NCBI GenBank assembly: GCA_036384795.1
Contig: DASVLP010000033.1
Coordinates: 1-64,000 of the forward strand
Direction: 5' to 3'
Length of the DNA: 64,000 nt
From: Andeanibacterium sp036384795
GTDB lineage: Bacteria > Pseudomonadota > Alphaproteobacteria > Sphingomonadales > Sphingomonadaceae
This document shows positions 25,917 through 34,016 of the stretch, piece after piece. Both the position numbers and the translations under genes were made by a program. The first letter of the stretch is position 1, and the number at the start of each line of letters is the position of its first letter. The notes beneath the pieces are model-generated. The model was not told where the DNA came from. It saw nothing but the letters and a program-made list of their open reading frames with translations, and made no database searches.

Positions 25917-25928
25917 TTTCTCCGCCGG

Positions 25929-26462
25929 ATGACGGGTTTCGACTATATCGTGCTGTTCATCATCGCGGTCGCCGCGATCGGCGGATTCATGCGCGGGTTC
26001 GTCCAGGAAATCCTCTCGCTGCTCGCCTGGGTGCTGGCGTTGTTCGCGATCCATTACCTGCACACCAAGCTGACCACCTTTCTCTACGATTACGTCGACG
26101 GAGCGCGCGCGGCGGCGCTGCTTGCGTTCGCGCTGCTGTTGTTGATCCCTTATGCCGGAATGAAGCTGATCGCCGGGCGGGTGGGCGAGGACGCGCGCAA
26201 TTCGTTGCTCGGCCCGATCGACCGGGTGCTCGGCTTCGCGTTCGGCGCGATCAAGGGCGCGGTGGTGGTGGTGATGGCCTTCGCGCTGCTGGTGCTGGGT
26301 TACGGAGAGATCTGGAACGAAAACGGCCGGCCGCTGTGGATCACCAATGCGCGGGTCTACCCCTATGTCGACGAAGCATCGGACACTCTCGTCCAGTTGA
26401 TCGACGAGCACGATCAGGTGCTCGAGACGCAGGGCTCGAACATCCGCGGGCACAGCCGTTGA
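25929..26462 (+). CDS. cvpA: CvpA family membrane protein
   Basis: 177-residue inner-membrane protein with four hydrophobic segments (DYIVLFIIAVAAIGGFMRGF, ILSLLAWVLALFAIHYL, AALLAFALLLLIPYAGM, AFGAIKGAVVVVMAFALLVLG) and a short polar C-terminus. CvpA relatives are tied to colicin V production, biofilm formation and envelope stress; the molecular activity is unknown. It follows radA by 12 bases and overlaps the Fe-S scaffold gene. Confidence 0.9.
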   Translation: MTGFDYIVLFIIAVAAIGGFMRGFVQEILSLLAWVLALFAIHYLHTKLTTFLYDYVDGARAAALLAFALLLLIPYAGMKLIAGRVGEDARNSLLGPIDRVLGFAFGAIKGAVVVVMAFALLVLGYGEIWNENGRPLWITNARVYPYVDEASDTLVQLIDEHDQVLETQGSNIRGHSR

Positions 26463-26893
26463 GCGGGGCCGAACGGCTCTATACGCCAGAGCTGCTTGCA
26501 CTCACGCTGAAGCTTGCGGAGTTCCCGCTCGACGAGAACCTGCCGCTGGAAGGCGCGGCGCGCTCGAAAAGCTGCGGCAGCACGCTGACCTTGCGCCTGG
26601 CGCTCGACGATGCCGGCGCGGTCGCCCGGATCGGATTGAGGGCGCATGCCTGCGCGGTGGGACAGGCGAGCGCGGCGATTTTCGCCGAGGCCGCTTCCGG
26701 CCGCGACCCGGCCGAAATCGAGCGGGCCGCGCGCGCGATGGAGCAGTGGATCGCCCAGGCGGGGCGGGCACCCGATTGGCCGGGGATCGAAATGCTCGAT
26801 CCGGCGCGCGCCTATCCCGCGCGGCACGGGGCGATGATGCTGCCCTGGCAGGCTGCGCTGGCGGCTCTTTCCACCCGCCCGGCCACCCGCTAG
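26459..26893 (+). CDS. Iron-sulfur cluster scaffold, IscU/NifU-like
   Basis: 144 residues from a TTG at 26459 that overlaps the cvpA stop (TTGA). The fold is read from YTPELLALTLKLAEFP, then SKSCGSTLTLRLALDD (first Cys) and HACAVGQASAAIFAEAASG (second Cys, matching the C-x2-S-x-AS block of scaffold proteins). The position of the third IscU cysteine reads RHGAMMLPWQAAL with no Cys, so cluster ligation must differ from IscU. No ATG is available before the middle of the domain, which supports the TTG start. No isc or suf genes are nearby. Confidence 0.8.
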   Translation: MSGAERLYTPELLALTLKLAEFPLDENLPLEGAARSKSCGSTLTLRLALDDAGAVARIGLRAHACAVGQASAAIFAEAASGRDPAEIERAARAMEQWIAQAGRAPDWPGIEMLDPARAYPARHGAMMLPWQAALAALSTRPATR

Positions 26894-26927
26894 AGCCTCT
26901 CGAGGGAAGAGGGGGAGCGCCGTTTCC

Positions 26928-28559
26928 ATGACCGAGACCAGCGCCGCGGCCGCGCATCAGCCGAGCGCAAAGGAGATCCGCCTGGTGATCGCCGCGTCGA
27001 GCACCGGCACGGTGTTCGAATGGTACGACTTCTTCGTTTACGGCACGCTCGCCGCGCTGATCGGGAAAGCGTTCTTCCCGGCCGACAACGAGACCCTCCA
27101 GATGCTGCTGGTGTGGGCCGGATTCGCCGTGGGGTTCGGTTTCCGGCCGTTGGGGGCGGTGCTGTTCGGCTATCTTGGAGACAGGCTGGGACGGAAATAC
27201 ACCTTCCTGATCACCGTTACGCTGATGGGCATCGCCACCGCCGGCGTCGGCCTGATCCCGTCGGCCGCGAACATCGGCCTCGCCGCGCCGCTGATCGTGC
27301 TGCTGCTACGGATCGGACAGGGGCTCGCGCTCGGCGGCGAATACGGCGGGGCGACGATCTACGTCTCCGAGCATTGCCCGCCCGAGAAGCGCGGGTTCTA
27401 CACCAGCTTCATCCAGGCCGGCGTCGTCGGCGGGTTCGTGCTCAGCGTGGGCGTGGTGCTCGCCTGCCGCATCCTGCTGAGCCCCGATCAGTTCAACGCC
27501 TGGGGCTGGCGCATTCCGTTCGTGATCTCGCTGGTGCTGCTGGCGGTGTCGCTGTGGATGCGCCTGAAGCTCAACGAGAGCCCGGTGTTCCGCGCGATGA
27601 AGGCCGAGCACCGGATCGCGGCCAACCCGTTCAAGGAGAGCTTCACTTATCCGGGCAACGGCAAGCGCCTGTTCGTCGCGCTGTTCGGGGTGACCGGCGC
27701 GCTGACGACGATCTTCTACGCCGCCTATTTCTCCAGCTTGTCGTTCCTCAAGGGCCCGATGCGGGTCGATCCGACCACGGCGGAAACGCTGGTGCTGATC
27801 GCCGGGCCGATCATGATGTGCTTCTATGTCGTGGTCGGCAAATGGTCGGACCGGGTCGGGCGCAAGAAGCCGATCGTCTGGGGCAACGTGCTGATCCTGA
27901 TTACGCTGTTTCCGGCGTTCTGGGCGCTGGGCGCTCTCGCCAACCCGGGGCTGGTGCAGTCCGCCAAGGCAGCGCCGGTCGCGGTGGCCGGACCCGACTG
28001 CGATTACGATCCGTTCGCCAACGTGCAGAAGACCGATTGCGGCAAGCTGCTCGGCGAGCTCACTGCGAGCGGGGTGCCTTACCGGCTGGCCACCGCCGAC
28101 GCGCTCGGCCTCAGGGTCGGAAACAACGACATCGCCCTCGACGACTATGCCTGGGGCGATGCGGCCGACAGCAAGGCGCGGCTCGAGAAAGCGCTCGCCA
28201 GCGCCGGCTACGACTTCTCGGTCCAGCGCCCACCGATCCTGCGTGACATCGGGATCATCGCGATCCTGCTGTGGTTCGGGTTTCTCTCGGCGATGAACTA
28301 CGGCTCGGTGGCCGCGCTCTTGTCGGAGATGTTCCCGGCCCGCATCCGCTACAGCTCGATGTCGATCCCGTACCACATCGGCGCGGGCTATTTCGGCGGG
28401 TTCCTGCCGGTGATCGCAGGCTACATCGTCGCCCGCACCGGGGACGCCTATGCGGGGTTGTGGTATACCTGGGGCTTCGTATTGATCGGCCTCGTCGTCG
28501 GCTGCTGGGGCATTCCCTCCGGCCCGCCGAAGGATTTTCCCGAAGGCTCCAGTCTCTAG
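26928..28559 (+). CDS. MFS transporter, metabolite:H+ symporter (MHS) type
   Basis: 543-residue inner-membrane carrier. MHS hallmarks are FEWYDFFVYGTLAALIG in TM1, GYLGDRLGRKYTFLITV and GGEYGGATIYVSEHCP with KRGFYTSFIQAG. Residues about 345-437 form a hydrophilic insertion between late transmembrane segments, with two Cys (GPDCDYDPFANVQKTDCGK), that is absent from ProP- or ShiA-like members and probably faces the periplasm. Substrate unknown (organic acid or osmolyte in relatives). Its stop overlaps the alr GTG by one base. Confidence 0.9.
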   Translation: MTETSAAAAHQPSAKEIRLVIAASSTGTVFEWYDFFVYGTLAALIGKAFFPADNETLQMLLVWAGFAVGFGFRPLGAVLFGYLGDRLGRKYTFLITVTLMGIATAGVGLIPSAANIGLAAPLIVLLLRIGQGLALGGEYGGATIYVSEHCPPEKRGFYTSFIQAGVVGGFVLSVGVVLACRILLSPDQFNAWGWRIPFVISLVLLAVSLWMRLKLNESPVFRAMKAEHRIAANPFKESFTYPGNGKRLFVALFGVTGALTTIFYAAYFSSLSFLKGPMRVDPTTAETLVLIAGPIMMCFYVVVGKWSDRVGRKKPIVWGNVLILITLFPAFWALGALANPGLVQSAKAAPVAVAGPDCDYDPFANVQKTDCGKLLGELTASGVPYRLATADALGLRVGNNDIALDDYAWGDAADSKARLEKALASAGYDFSVQRPPILRDIGIIAILLWFGFLSAMNYGSVAALLSEMFPARIRYSSMSIPYHIGAGYFGGFLPVIAGYIVARTGDAYAGLWYTWGFVLIGLVVGCWGIPSGPPKDFPEGSSL

Positions 28560-29605
28560 TGCATCCGCTACCGCCAGAACCCGCCCGCACCCTCCGTCTT
28601 CGCCTCGACACTGCCGCGCTGGCGGACAACTGGCGCGCGCTCGACCGCCTGTCGGGCAACGCCGCGGCGGGAGCGGCGGTGAAAGCCGACGCTTACGGCC
28701 TCGGCGTCGCGCACGTCGTGCCGGCGCTGCTCGAGGCCGGCGCGCGGGATTTGTTCGTCGCGCACTGGAGCGAGGTCGCCGGCGCGCTCGCCCATGCTGA
28801 ACCGGGCCAGCTTGCAGTGCTGCATGGGCCGATGACCGCCGAAGACGCCGCTTTCGCCCGAGCTAGTGGCGTGCGCCCGGTGATCAACAGCCTGCACCAG
28901 GCGAAGCTCTGGCTCGCTGCCGGTGGCGGCGCCTGCGACCTGATGGTCGACACCGGGATCAACCGGCTCGGCCTGCCGTTGGCGCAGATCGGCGACCCGC
29001 TGATCGACCGGCTTGAGGTCGAAACGCTGATGAGCCATCTCGCTTCGGCGGACGAGGACGTTGCGCAAAATGCCGTCCAACTCGCCCGCTTCCATGAAGT
29101 CTGCCAGGCGATCCCGGCGAAGCGCCGCAGCCTGGCGAACAGCGCGGGGATCGGGCTGGGTGCGGGCTATGCGTTCGACGTGACCCGTCCGGGGCTGTCG
29201 CTCTACGGCGGCATCCCGCGCCCGGAGCTCGCGCCGCACATCCGCCAGACCGCGTTTCCGCAAGCCGCGCTCATCCAGACGCGCGAATTGCAAGCCGGAG
29301 ACAGCGTCGGCTACAACGCGGTGTTCACCGCCGACCGGCCGATGCGGGTCGGCACGGTGTCGCTGGGTTACGCCGACGGCATATTGCGCTGCTGGGGCGG
29401 CGCCTGGCTGGAGCACGATGGCACGAAGCTGCCGCTGCTCGGCAAAGTTTCGATGGACATGGTGGTGGTCGACCTGGGCGCCGCGCCTGACCTGAAAGAG
29501 GGCGACTGGCTGTCGCTGCCTTATGATCTTCCCCAAGCCGCCGCGCGTACCGGACTGTCCCAATATGAACTGCTCACCCTGCTGGGGGGCCGTTTCGCGC
29601 GCTAG
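28559..29605 (+). CDS. alr: Alanine racemase
   Basis: PLP enzyme making D-alanine for peptidoglycan. 348 residues from the GTG at 28559. The PLP lysine is in AAVKADAYGLG, and the barrel blocks DLMVDTGINRLGL and SLANSAGIGLG are present. The C-terminal beta domain contains DSVGYNAVFTADRPMRVGTVSLGYADGILR and LLGKVSMDMVVVDLG. The frame is open upstream in the MFS gene, but the conserved region begins after residue 10 of this start. A biosynthetic role is likely as no second alr or catabolic partner is visible. Confidence 0.93.
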   Translation: MHPLPPEPARTLRLRLDTAALADNWRALDRLSGNAAAGAAVKADAYGLGVAHVVPALLEAGARDLFVAHWSEVAGALAHAEPGQLAVLHGPMTAEDAAFARASGVRPVINSLHQAKLWLAAGGGACDLMVDTGINRLGLPLAQIGDPLIDRLEVETLMSHLASADEDVAQNAVQLARFHEVCQAIPAKRRSLANSAGIGLGAGYAFDVTRPGLSLYGGIPRPELAPHIRQTAFPQAALIQTRELQAGDSVGYNAVFTADRPMRVGTVSLGYADGILRCWGGAWLEHDGTKLPLLGKVSMDMVVVDLGAAPDLKEGDWLSLPYDLPQAAARTGLSQYELLTLLGGRFAR

Positions 29606-29625
29606 CATTCATGTTGCGCCGCAAT

Positions 29626-29660
29626 TGCTGCAAGTGCTAAATGCAGCATTTGGTGCAGCA
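29626..29660 (+). promoter_or_regulatory. TGC/GCA-rich operator before phaR
   Basis: TGCTGCA (29626-29632) is followed by its reverse complement TGCAGCA at 29642-29648 and again at 29654-29660, in a short AT-richer spacer ending 15 bases before the phaR start. PhaR proteins of alphaproteobacteria bind TGC-rich sites and repress their own gene, so this is the likely autoregulatory site. Confidence 0.62.
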
Positions 29661-29675
29661 TTGGGAGGGCCGGCG

Positions 29676-30224
29676 ATGGCGAAGGAACGGGGCGAGGGCG
29701 AGCCGGTAATCATCAAGAAGTACGCCAACCGGCGGCTCTACAACACCGCTTCGTCCAGCTACATCACGCTCGAGGACCTTGCGAAGATGACCCGCGAGGG
29801 GGTCGACTTCCAGGTGCTCGACGCGAAGACCGGGGCCGACATCACCCATTCGATCCTGACCCAGATCATCATGGAGGAAGAGGCCAGCGGCACCGAGCAG
29901 ATGCTGCCGATCAGCTTCCTGCGCCAGCTGATCGCGATGTACGGCAATTCGATGCAGGCGCTGATGCCGCGCTATCTCGAGGCGACGATGGAGAACTTCC
30001 AGGCCAACCAGCGCAAGTTCCAGGACATGTTCAAGCAGTCGATGGGCGCCGACGCCTTCGCCAAGATGGCCGAGACCAACATGGCGATGTTCAAGGCCGC
30101 CGCGAGCGCGTTCATGCCCAAGACCGGCGACGAGCCCGCCCCTTCCAAAAAGGGCGACGACCTGGATGCATTGCGCGAACAGATGGCGGCGATGCAGAAG
30201 AAGCTCGACGAACTGGGGAGCTGA
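29676..30224 (+). CDS. phaR: Polyhydroxyalkanoate synthesis repressor PhaR
   Basis: 182 residues. The DNA- and PHB-binding N-terminal domain reads IIKKYANRRLYNTASSSYITLEDLAKM and DITHSILTQIIMEEE, typical of PhaR. The C-terminal half is amphipathic and phasin-like (ANQRKFQDMFKQSMGADAFAKMAETNMAMFKAAASAF), with a terminal coiled coil. It releases phasin and synthase genes when PHB granules titrate it. No pha synthesis genes are in the window. Confidence 0.93.
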   Translation: MAKERGEGEPVIIKKYANRRLYNTASSSYITLEDLAKMTREGVDFQVLDAKTGADITHSILTQIIMEEEASGTEQMLPISFLRQLIAMYGNSMQALMPRYLEATMENFQANQRKFQDMFKQSMGADAFAKMAETNMAMFKAAASAFMPKTGDEPAPSKKGDDLDALREQMAAMQKKLDELGS

Positions 30225-30289
30225 AGCTTCCGCACTCGACACGCCGCAATGCAAACGGCTAGTGGCGCCTCCGGAATATCAATAAAAAG

Positions 30290-31840
30290 TTGAGCTCAGT
30301 GTCCGCCATCCGCCACGCCCTGTCGGTCAAGCGCGCCGACGATTTCGCGCAATGGTACCAGGAGGTGATCTCCGCCGCCGATCTCGCCGAGGAATCGGGC
30401 GTGCGCGGGTGCATGGTGATCAAGCCGTGGGGCTGGGGCATTTGGGAGCGGATCCAGCACCTGATGGACGCGCGGATCAAGGCCGCGGGGGTGCAGAACT
30501 GCTATTTCCCGATCTTCATTCCGCTCGGCAACTTCGTGCGCGAGGCGGCGCACGTCGAAGGCTTCGCCAAGGAAATGGCGGTCGTCACCCACCACCGGCT
30601 GATTTCCGACGGCAAGGGCGGGCTGGTGCCCGATCCCGAAGCCAAGCTCGAAGAGCCGCTGGTGGTGCGCCCGACCTCCGAGACGATCATCGGCGATGCG
30701 ATGGCGCGCTGGGTGCAGTCCTGGCGCAACCTGCCTCTGCTGCTCAACCAGTGGGCGAACGTCGTGCGCTGGGAAATGCGCACCCGCATGTTCCTGCGCA
30801 CCAGCGAATTCCTCTGGCAGGAAGGCCACACCGCGCACGAGACCCGCGACGATGCGAAAGCCGAGACGATGCGCGCGCTCGAAATGTACCGCGCCTGCGC
30901 CGAGGAAGACCTCGCGATGCCGGTGGTAGCCGGCGAAAAGCCGGAGAACGAACGCTTTCCGGGCGCCGAGGAGACCTGGTCGATCGAGGCGATGATGCAG
31001 GACGGCAAGGCGCTGCAGGCGGGCACCAGCCACTATCTCGGCACCAGCTTCGCCGAGGCCGCGAACATCAAGTACCAGGATCGCGAGGGCACCCAGCAGT
31101 ACTGCCACACCACCAGCTGGGGCGTTTCGACCCGCCTGATCGGCGGAGTGATCATGGTCCACGGCGACGACGACGGGCTGCGCGTGCCGCCGGCGATCGC
31201 ACCTCAGCAGGTGGCGATCCTGCCGATGCTGCGCGAGGATGACGGCGACGCCGCACTGCTCGGCTATTGTGAGGAACTGCGCGCGGGGATCGCCGCGCAA
31301 TCGGCGCTCGGCGAGCGGGTGCGCGTGCTGCTGGACAAGTCGCCCGGCAAGGCCGCGGCCAAGCGCTGGGACTGGGTGAGGAAGGGCGTTCCGGTGATCG
31401 TCGAGGTCGGCCCGCGCGACATGGAAGGGGGCAAGGTCAGCCTGCTGCGCCGTGACCGGCTGTGGAACGACGGGGCCAAGCCCGACTTCGCCGCGCCCAG
31501 CCGCGAGGAATGCGCCGCCAGCATCGCGGCGCTGCTGGAGGAAATCCAGCAGGCGCTGTTCGCCGAGGCGCGCGAGCGCCGCGAAGCCAACATCACCCGC
31601 GGCATCGCGACGATGGACGATTTCGCCGCGTTCTTCGCCGAGGATCAGCGCTATCCGGGGTGGGCCGAAGTCCAGTGGTCGCGGCCGACCGGCGCGGCGC
31701 TGGAAGCCGTGACCGAGCGGCTGAAGGCGCTCAAGCTCACCATCCGCAACGTGCCGCTCGGCGCGCCCGCGGCCGACGGCGTGTGCATCTTCACCGGCGA
31801 GCCGGCGGCCGAGCGGATCTACGTGGCCCGCGCTTACTAG
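30290..31840 (+). CDS. proS: Prolyl-tRNA synthetase, archaeal/eukaryote-like (type 3)
   Basis: About 516 residues. The class II core has VRGCMVIKPWGWGIWERIQ (motif 1 region), VVRPTSETIIGDAMARW and VVRWEMRTRMFLRTSEFLWQEGHTAH (motif 2), GTSHYLGTSFAEAANI, and motif 3 HGDDDGLRVPPAIAP. The anticodon domain and a C-terminal extension follow, and no bacterial editing (INS) insertion is present. This architecture is that of archaeal and eukaryotic ProRS, acquired by some bacteria. No ATG is usable: TTG at 30290 or GTG at 30299. Confidence 0.94.
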   Translation: MSSVSAIRHALSVKRADDFAQWYQEVISAADLAEESGVRGCMVIKPWGWGIWERIQHLMDARIKAAGVQNCYFPIFIPLGNFVREAAHVEGFAKEMAVVTHHRLISDGKGGLVPDPEAKLEEPLVVRPTSETIIGDAMARWVQSWRNLPLLLNQWANVVRWEMRTRMFLRTSEFLWQEGHTAHETRDDAKAETMRALEMYRACAEEDLAMPVVAGEKPENERFPGAEETWSIEAMMQDGKALQAGTSHYLGTSFAEAANIKYQDREGTQQYCHTTSWGVSTRLIGGVIMVHGDDDGLRVPPAIAPQQVAILPMLREDDGDAALLGYCEELRAGIAAQSALGERVRVLLDKSPGKAAAKRWDWVRKGVPVIVEVGPRDMEGGKVSLLRRDRLWNDGAKPDFAAPSREECAASIAALLEEIQQALFAEARERREANITRGIATMDDFAAFFAEDQRYPGWAEVQWSRPTGAALEAVTERLKALKLTIRNVPLGAPAADGVCIFTGEPAAERIYVARAY

Positions 31841-31899
31841 GGATTTCCTTTTCTAGCGCTATAGCCCCCCCCGCGTGGTCCTGCGGGGAACCTCGGCGA

Positions 31900-33909
31900 T
31901 CACTTGTCCTTCGCCAGCTTGGCTCGGTACGCATCCAGGCTGATGTCGCGCCCGAGGAAATCGTGCACCAGTTCCGCGGCGGGCTTCGTTCCGCCGGGTT
32001 CGAGCACGTCCTTGCGGTATTCCGCGGCAGTCTGCGCGTTGCGCAGCCCCTCCTTCTCGAACCGGGTGAACATGTCGTCGGCGATCACGATCGACCAGCG
32101 GTAGGTATAGTAGACCGCCGAATAGCCGTTGAGGTGGCCGAAGCTGTCCTGCATCTCGACGAAATCTGGCATCGCGATGGTGTTGTAGGCGTTGCCGTAA
32201 TAGCGCGCCGCCTCGCCGATGAACTGCGGCACCGGCTCGGTGTGGTACTTCAGCGAGATGTTGGAATAGCCGAGCTGGCGCATATCCTCGATCCCGAGGT
32301 TGAAATAGCGCGCCTTGTTCATCTTCTCCACCAGCTCGCGCGGGATCGGGTTGCCGTCCTTGTCCTTCGCGAACCGCGCCAGCGTATCGTAGTCGTAGAC
32401 CCAGTTCTCGAGCATCTGCGAGGGGGCTTCGACGAAGTCCCACTCGGTAGTGATCCCCGATTCGCCGAACCATTCGTGAGTCCCGCCGAACACGTGGTGC
32501 AGCAGGTGGCCGAACTCGTGGAGGAAAGTCTCGACGTCGCGGTGCTCCATCAGGCCGGTGGTGTGGCCCCCTTTGGGCAGGTTCATCACCAACGCGCCCA
32601 TCGGCACCGAATCCCCTGCGATCCCGGCGCGGAACGGCACCGTGTTGGCATGGCTGTACTTGCCGGGGCGCGGATGGGAATCGATGTAGATCCGCCCGAT
32701 CAGCTTGCCGTCCTGGTAGATCTCGTAAGACTCGACCTCCGGATCCCACACCGGGGTTTGCCAGGGCCGGATCTCCACCCCGAACAGGTCCTCGGCGAGC
32801 TGCAGGATGCCGTCGCGCACGTCGTCGTAGGCAAAGTACTTGCGCGCCTCCTGCGGATCGTAATCGTAGTCGCGTTTCTGGACTTGCGCCTTCAGCCAGC
32901 CTTCCTGCCAATATTCGACTTTGGTCGCGCCGGGCCGGCGTTGCTGCAGCATCGACAGCAGCTTGGCGTAATCGCGCTCGGCCGCGGGCTTGGCCGCGGC
33001 GGACATCTGCGCCAGCAGGTCCTCGACCTTCTCCGGCGTGTCGACCATCTTGTCCTCGAGGATCAGCTGCGCGTAGTTGCGATAGCCCAGCTTCTCGGCG
33101 AGCTGCTGGCGCAAGTGGAACAGCTGCTGCAGCACCGCGTCGTTCTTCGGCCAGGCGCGCTGGTTGTAGGCGACGCTGAGGTCGTGGCGCAATTTGTCGC
33201 TCTCGGCGTACGACATCACCGGCTGATAGTCGGGGTAGGTCGTGGTGATCGTGACCTTGCCGTCTTTGCCGGGCGGGTGCGCGGCGACGTAGTCGGCCGG
33301 CAGCCCGGCGAGTTCCGCAGGCGCGACCTCGATCGACTTCTCGCCGGCGGCGATGTTGGCGTCGAACTGGTTACCGAGCTTGGCGATCCGTTCCTGCAGC
33401 GCCTGCACCTCAGCGCGCTGCTCGGGCGGCAGCGACACGCCGCCGCGCACGTAGGAAGCCAGCGTGAGCTTGAGGTAGCGCTGCGTTTCGGCATCGGCAT
33501 GCGAGGCGTCGATCGCCTTCAGGCGGTCGTAGATCGGGCGCGAGAGGCTGAGCTTGCTGCCGAGCGCGGTCAACCGCACCGTGCAATCGCCGCCGGCGTT
33601 GCGCCGCGGATCGTCGGCCATTACTTCCTGATAGAGGCCGAACTCGCCGGTCGCGTCCTGGATCAGGCCGTTGATGTCGTCGTAACGGCGCAAGGTGCCG
33701 TCGATCGTTGCGGGACCTTTCTCGCCTTCCAGCTCGGCTTGGCGGCGCTCGATTTCGCGCGCGATCTTGTCGCAGCGGGCGTTGAGCGTCGCCGCATCGG
33801 GCGCGGTCGCCAGGATCGGGCCGAGGAACGCGTTGATGCTCTCGGCACGCGCCGCGCCCGGCGTGAACGCGGTGGCGGCGAGCAGCGCGCCCGCGAACGC
33901 AATTCGCAT
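31900..33909 (-). CDS. M3-family metallopeptidase, secreted (Dcp/oligopeptidase-like)
   Basis: 669 residues with a cleavable signal peptide (MRIAFAGALLAATAFTPGAARA), so periplasmic. The zinc motif HEFGHLLHHVFGG is near residue 465, with the downstream Glu ligand in the WDFVEAPSQMLENW block. The long helical N-terminal region and the C-terminal GYSAVYYTYRWSIVIADDMF segment are standard for thimet-like M3 enzymes. It probably degrades short peptides. It stands alone between convergent proS and divergent rnr. Confidence 0.92.
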   Translation of the reverse strand: MRIAFAGALLAATAFTPGAARAESINAFLGPILATAPDAATLNARCDKIAREIERRQAELEGEKGPATIDGTLRRYDDINGLIQDATGEFGLYQEVMADDPRRNAGGDCTVRLTALGSKLSLSRPIYDRLKAIDASHADAETQRYLKLTLASYVRGGVSLPPEQRAEVQALQERIAKLGNQFDANIAAGEKSIEVAPAELAGLPADYVAAHPPGKDGKVTITTTYPDYQPVMSYAESDKLRHDLSVAYNQRAWPKNDAVLQQLFHLRQQLAEKLGYRNYAQLILEDKMVDTPEKVEDLLAQMSAAAKPAAERDYAKLLSMLQQRRPGATKVEYWQEGWLKAQVQKRDYDYDPQEARKYFAYDDVRDGILQLAEDLFGVEIRPWQTPVWDPEVESYEIYQDGKLIGRIYIDSHPRPGKYSHANTVPFRAGIAGDSVPMGALVMNLPKGGHTTGLMEHRDVETFLHEFGHLLHHVFGGTHEWFGESGITTEWDFVEAPSQMLENWVYDYDTLARFAKDKDGNPIPRELVEKMNKARYFNLGIEDMRQLGYSNISLKYHTEPVPQFIGEAARYYGNAYNTIAMPDFVEMQDSFGHLNGYSAVYYTYRWSIVIADDMFTRFEKEGLRNAQTAAEYRKDVLEPGGTKPAAELVHDFLGRDISLDAYRAKLAKDK

Positions 33910-34016
33910 GAAATCAGTCCCCCGAGGCGAAAGTATCGCGGGAAACTAGCCGTGGGGGCCGCGATAGGCAATCGGCGGTGCTTGCGGGAGCGGCCGCCGC
34001 CGCCCATATGCGGAAT

